From CADEDH01 sp965262175 (GTDB lineage: Bacteria > Actinomycetota > Acidimicrobiia > Acidimicrobiales > SZUA-35), in NCBI GenBank assembly GCA_965262175.1, contig CBDHES010000010.1, forward strand, positions 1-64,000: 64,000 nucleotides of DNA. The letters run 5' to 3'. Position 1 is the first letter of the stretch. Each line of letters opens with the position of its first letter. The notes below the pieces were generated by a model. That model was given only the letters and a program-made list of their open reading frames with translations, did no database searches and had not been told where the DNA came from. Shown piece after piece: positions 60,734 through 64,000 of the stretch. Position numbers and translations under genes: made by a program.

Positions 60734-61849
60734 ATGACCACCTCGGCGGGGCACGCCCCACAGCTCGACGAGCGCCCCGCTCCGACCCCGGAACCGCGGC
60801 GCGGTGGCCGGGTCTCGGCGGTGGCGGCGGCCTTGGCCATCCCGGTCGGGGCGGTCGTGGCCGCGTTGGTGGTCGGGGCGATCATGCTCCTGGCCCTGGG
60901 CGCCGATCCGGTCGCCGGGTACCGGGCCCTGATCGTGGGGGCCTTCGGCTCGCCCGACGCGCTGGCCGACACCGCGATCAAGGCGATGCCCCTGCTCCTG
61001 GTGGGGACCGGGATCTGCATCGCCTTCCGGGCCGGGGTGGTGAACATCGGCGGTGAGGGCCAGATCATCCTCGGTGCCATCACCTCGACCGTCGTCGCGC
61101 TGGCGGTGCCGGGGTTGCCGTCGATCGTCCTGGTCCCGCTGGTGCTCGTGGCCGGCGCCGTCGGGGGTGCGGCCTGGGGGGCGATCCCCGGGGCCCTCAG
61201 GGCCTACTCCGGGGTCAACGAGATCCTGTCGACGATCATGATGAACATCGTCGCCGCCCAGTTCCTCAGCTTCCTCCTCCAGGATCTCCTCATCGAGGAG
61301 GGGGCGATCCGGATCCAGCAGACGAAGCGGTTGACCCCGAACGCCGACCTCCCCCTCCTCGGCGGGGGAACCCGGCTCCACCTGGGGGTCCTCGTCGCGG
61401 TGGGGATCGCCGTCGTCGGCTACCTGATCCTGTTCCGCAGCCCGCTCGGGCTCCGGTTGCGATCGGTCGGCCACAACCCCCACGCCTCCCGCTACGCCGG
61501 GATGCCGGTCGAGCGCAGCATCGTCCAGGCGATGGCGCTCAGCGGGGCGTGCGCCGGGGTGGCCGGGGCCGTGCTGGTCTTCGGCAGCCAATCCCACCGG
61601 CTCATCGGTGAGGGCGGCGCCGCGGCGTTCACCCAGAGCGCCGGGTTCAACGGCATCGTGGCCGCCCTGTTCGGCGGCCTCCACCCCCTCGCCACCATCC
61701 CGGCCTCGTTCCTGTTCGGCGGCATGTTGACCGGGGGAATCGACTTGCAGCGGGAGGTCCAGGTCCCGGCGGCCCTGATCGTCGCCCTGAACGGGGTGAT
61801 CGTGGTCTTCGTCGTCGCCAGCCTCAAGGTTCGAGAGCGACTGCGATGA
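60734..61849 (+). CDS. ABC transporter permease, nucleoside/simple-sugar type (NupP/BmpB-like)
   Basis: 371 residues. A 28-residue polar head precedes about ten membrane helices. Family sections: VNIGGEGQIILGAI, GVNEILSTIMMNIVA, SVGHNPHASRYAGM and FNGIVAALFGGLHPLATIPA. This is the first of two permeases of a BMP-type importer for nucleosides or related compounds. It overlaps the second permease start as ATGA. Confidence 0.9.
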   Translation: MTTSAGHAPQLDERPAPTPEPRRGGRVSAVAAALAIPVGAVVAALVVGAIMLLALGADPVAGYRALIVGAFGSPDALADTAIKAMPLLLVGTGICIAFRAGVVNIGGEGQIILGAITSTVVALAVPGLPSIVLVPLVLVAGAVGGAAWGAIPGALRAYSGVNEILSTIMMNIVAAQFLSFLLQDLLIEEGAIRIQQTKRLTPNADLPLLGGGTRLHLGVLVAVGIAVVGYLILFRSPLGLRLRSVGHNPHASRYAGMPVERSIVQAMALSGACAGVAGAVLVFGSQSHRLIGEGGAAAFTQSAGFNGIVAALFGGLHPLATIPASFLFGGMLTGGIDLQREVQVPAALIVALNGVIVVFVVASLKVRERLR

Positions 61850-62781
61850 GCCAGTTCTTCACCGCCACGGTCCTGGTCGCCACGGTGGCCGCCGGCGTCC
61901 GGTTGGCCGTCCCGTTCCTCCTCGCCGCGCTCGGCGAGACCGTCGGCCAGCGGGCCGGGGTGCTGAACCTCGGGGTCGAGGGGGTCATGCTCCTCGGGGC
62001 CTACGCCGCCTACTTCACCGCCCTCCGGTCCGGTTCGGCGGTGGCCGGGATCGGGGCCGCCCTGGCGGTGGGGGCGCTGATGGGCCTCGTCTACGCCGGC
62101 ATCACCCTCGGCCTCCACGCCGAGCAGGGGATCAGCGGCATCGGCATCTTCCTGTTCGGCCTGGGCATGACCGACCTCCTGTTCCAGAAGCAGGTCGGCA
62201 CCCCGACCCCGATCGACGGGTTGGGCGACGTGCCGATCCCGTTCCTGGCCGATCTGCCGTGGCTGGGCGAGATCCTCTTCGATCACAACGTCCTCGTCTA
62301 CGCGGCGTTCGCCCTGGTGCCGGTGTTGTGGTGGGTGGTGAACCGGACGACGTTCGGCCTCAACGTCCGGGCGGTGGGGGAGACGCCGGAGGCGGCCGAC
62401 ACCCTGGGGGTGAGCGTGGTCGGGACCCGGTTGGCGGCGATCCTGATCGGCAACTCGCTGGCCGGTCTGGCCGGGGCCGCCCTGGCGCTCGAGCTCGGCA
62501 ACTTCCAGCAGAACCTGACGACCGGCCGAGGCTTCATCGCCATCGCCCTGGTGTACTTCGGAGCCTGGCGGCCGGCGGTGGTCATGGTCGGCGCCCTCCT
62601 GTTCGGGATCGTGTCGGCCACCGTCGTCCAGCTCGGCACCCTCGGTGTGGTGGCCGGTTCGACCTCCAGCCTGGCCGCCATGGCCCCGGCGGTGCTGACG
62701 ATCCTGGTGCTGGTGATCGTCAGCCGTCGTGTCGCCACCCCGTCGGCCCTCACCCGCCCCTTCGATCGCAGCGGCGGGTGA
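61846..62781 (+). CDS. ABC transporter permease, nucleoside/simple-sugar type (NupQ-like)
   Basis: 311 residues. VGQRAGVLNLGVEGVMLLGAYAAYFTA, the turn GISGIGIFLFGLGMT and LNVRAVGETPEAADTLGVSV (the family EAA-type loop), then GRGFIAIALVYFGAWRP. Eight or nine membrane helices. Second permease partner of the importer. Confidence 0.9.
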   Translation: MSQFFTATVLVATVAAGVRLAVPFLLAALGETVGQRAGVLNLGVEGVMLLGAYAAYFTALRSGSAVAGIGAALAVGALMGLVYAGITLGLHAEQGISGIGIFLFGLGMTDLLFQKQVGTPTPIDGLGDVPIPFLADLPWLGEILFDHNVLVYAAFALVPVLWWVVNRTTFGLNVRAVGETPEAADTLGVSVVGTRLAAILIGNSLAGLAGAALALELGNFQQNLTTGRGFIAIALVYFGAWRPAVVMVGALLFGIVSATVVQLGTLGVVAGSTSSLAAMAPAVLTILVLVIVSRRVATPSALTRPFDRSGG

Positions 62782-62836
62782 CCCCGCCCGCCGCGCCGCC
62801 GCCCTTCATACGACATCCAGCGAAGGAGACAACCCC

Positions 62837-63880
62837 ATGAACCGAGATCCCCTGACCGGAGGGCGCCGCCTCGGCGCCCTCGCTCGCCTGGTGGCCATCC
62901 TGGCCGCCCTGGCCCTCGTGAGCGCCGCCTGCGGCAGCGACGATGACGACGGCGACGCCGGCTCGTCATCGGGCGACGGTCCCATCCGAATCGCCATCGT
63001 GGCGCCCAGCGCCAGCAACGACCTGGCCTTCACCCAGAGCATGGTCGACTCGGTCGACCGGGTCGGGGAGGAGCGGGAGGTCGACGTCGACATCACCGAC
63101 GGCACGTTCGTGGTCGAGGACGCGGCGGCCGCCATCCGGGGGTACGCCGAGGACGGCTTCGATCTGGTGATCGCCCACGGCTCGCAGTACGGCGGGCCGC
63201 TCCAGGAGATCGCCGCCGAGTTCCCCGAGGTCTCGTTCGCCTGGGGTACCAGCGCCGACAACTTCGGCCTCGACAACGTGTTCGCCTACACCACCCAGGC
63301 CGACGAGGGCGGCTACGCGATGGGGGCGATGGCCGCGGCCCTCACCGAGAGCGGGGTGATCGGCGTCGTCGGCCCGATCGAGGTCGGTGACGCCCAGCTC
63401 TACGTCGACGGCTTCGTGGCGGGAGCGGCCGCCCAGGACCCCGAGGTGGTGGTCAACGTCAACTACATCGAGTCGTTCAGCGACGTCGAGCTGGCCGCCG
63501 TCGCCGCCGAGTCCCACCTCACCGCCGGCGCCGACATCCTGACCGGCACCGCCCAGATGGTGGTCGGGGCGACCGGCGTGGCCCGGGAGGCCGGGGTCGC
63601 CTGGTTCGGCACCCAGTCCAACCAGACCCCGCTCGGGGAGGACATCGTCGTCGCCTCCCAGGTGTACCGGTGGGAGGTCGTGCTGACCCAGATGCTCGAC
63701 GCCATCGCCGAGGGCACCTTGGGCGGCGAGACCTACACGCTGACCTTCGCCAACGAGGGGCTGGCCCTGGAGTTCAACGACGCCTACGACCTCTCGGACG
63801 AGATCCAGACCATCGGCACCGAGGCGGTGGCCGGGATCGCCGACGGGTCGGTCACCACCGGCGTCGTCGCCGGCGGCTGA
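62837..63880 (+). CDS. BMP-family (basic membrane protein) substrate-binding lipoprotein
   Basis: 347 residues from the ATG at 62837, with GAAGGAG nearby upstream. The signal peptide ends LALVSAACG with the lipid Cys. The mature part has IRIAIVAPSASNDLAFTQSM, a DLVIAHGSQYGG-type lobe, NVFAYTTQADEGGYAMGAMA and VIGVVGPIEVGD, typical of BMP/PnrA binding proteins for nucleosides. The order permease-permease-binding protein-ATPase is unusual; the ATPase normally precedes the permeases. Confidence 0.9.
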   Translation: MNRDPLTGGRRLGALARLVAILAALALVSAACGSDDDDGDAGSSSGDGPIRIAIVAPSASNDLAFTQSMVDSVDRVGEEREVDVDITDGTFVVEDAAAAIRGYAEDGFDLVIAHGSQYGGPLQEIAAEFPEVSFAWGTSADNFGLDNVFAYTTQADEGGYAMGAMAAALTESGVIGVVGPIEVGDAQLYVDGFVAGAAAQDPEVVVNVNYIESFSDVELAAVAAESHLTAGADILTGTAQMVVGATGVAREAGVAWFGTQSNQTPLGEDIVVASQVYRWEVVLTQMLDAIAEGTLGGETYTLTFANEGLALEFNDAYDLSDEIQTIGTEAVAGIADGSVTTGVVAGG

Positions 63881-63911
63881 CCGGCCGCCACCCACGAAGG
63901 ACGAGCGAGGC

Positions 63912-64000
63912 ATGGACTCCGACCGGCAGACACCGATGCTCGAGATGTCGGGCATCTCGAAGCGGTTCGGCCCCGTCGTGGCCAACGACGAGGTCGATCT
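63912..64000 (+). CDS. ABC transporter ATP-binding protein, 5' end only
   Basis: ATG at 63912 opens MLEMSGISKRFGPVVANDEVD after a short head, the standard start of an ABC ATPase before the Walker A motif. The window ends 30 codons in. It should complete the BMP-type importer, probably as a double ATPase (about 500 residues) as in NupO-like proteins. Confidence 0.8.
   Translation, partial: MDSDRQTPMLEMSGISKRFGPVVANDEVD

Overview
The window is about 70% G+C. Its genes are closely packed, often with ATGA/GTGA stop-start overlaps, and many use GTG starts. ClpC, a DUF2342 metalloprotease next to TilS, a WXG100/FtsK-SpoIIIE secretion pair, a DUF397 plus XRE/DUF5753 regulator pair, a DevR/DevS-like two-component system and LppM/LprG-like lipoproteins point to Actinomycetota. 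A deep lineage such as Acidimicrobiia is my best guess, but the phylum is safer than the class. One tRNA, tRNA-Thr(CGT), is present. I see no rRNA, CRISPR array or intact insertion sequence.

Layout. 1-1,500: degraded accessory DNA beside the 3' end of the tRNA-Thr gene, with a frameshifted IS481-type transposase remnant and a short SprT-like metalloprotease. 1.6-7.9 kb: VOC protein, an ECF sigma factor with a membrane partner, acyl-CoA dehydrogenase, a second ECF sigma factor, a 42-aa membrane protein, DUF2342 protease and tilS. 7.9-10.4 kb: a folate block (degenerate DHPS-like protein, dead phosphatase-like protein, folB, folK). 10.4-12.6 kb: orphan DppB-like permease and nadC. 12.7-17.9 kb: a compact type VII-like secretion pair, a tandem WXG100-like protein and a ubiquitin-like/FHA/three-ATPase EssC-type motor. 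18-20.2 kb: DUF397 protein, sigma-like factor and XRE/DUF5753 regulator. 20.2-23.2 kb: NarL-type two-component system and polyprenyl diphosphate synthase. 23.5-27.7 kb: clpC and an LppM-like/HAD fusion.

27.7-36.1 kb is a minus-strand catabolic cluster: tandem CoA-transferase, MaoC-type hydratase, saccharopine-dehydrogenase-like protein, a tiny membrane protein and fused 5-oxoprolinase/hydantoinase. 36-39.5 kb holds surface proteins (beta-helix protein and two lipoproteins). 39.6-42.4 kb is a universal-stress protein plus DevR/DevS module with DosR-like sites. 42.4-44.9 kb is an ECF sigma factor with a clear ECF-type promoter and a membrane-anchored extracellular partner. 44.9-52.2 kb holds a DUF35/thiolase-like pair, a two-TM protein paired with a degenerate HD protein, a leaderless solute-binding domain, an APH-type kinase and a PanE-like reductase. 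52.2-58.3 kb holds small membrane proteins, a DUF1501/DUF1800 pair and a sigma factor fused to a membrane helix and ectodomain. 58.4-64 kb holds two SDRs, a RidA protein and a BMP-type nucleoside-like ABC importer that runs off the window.

The most interesting items are the compact type VII-like pair, the membrane-tethered sigma factor next to DUF1800/DUF1501, the 2TM/degenerate-HD pair, and two apparently catalytically dead proteins inside the folate operon.
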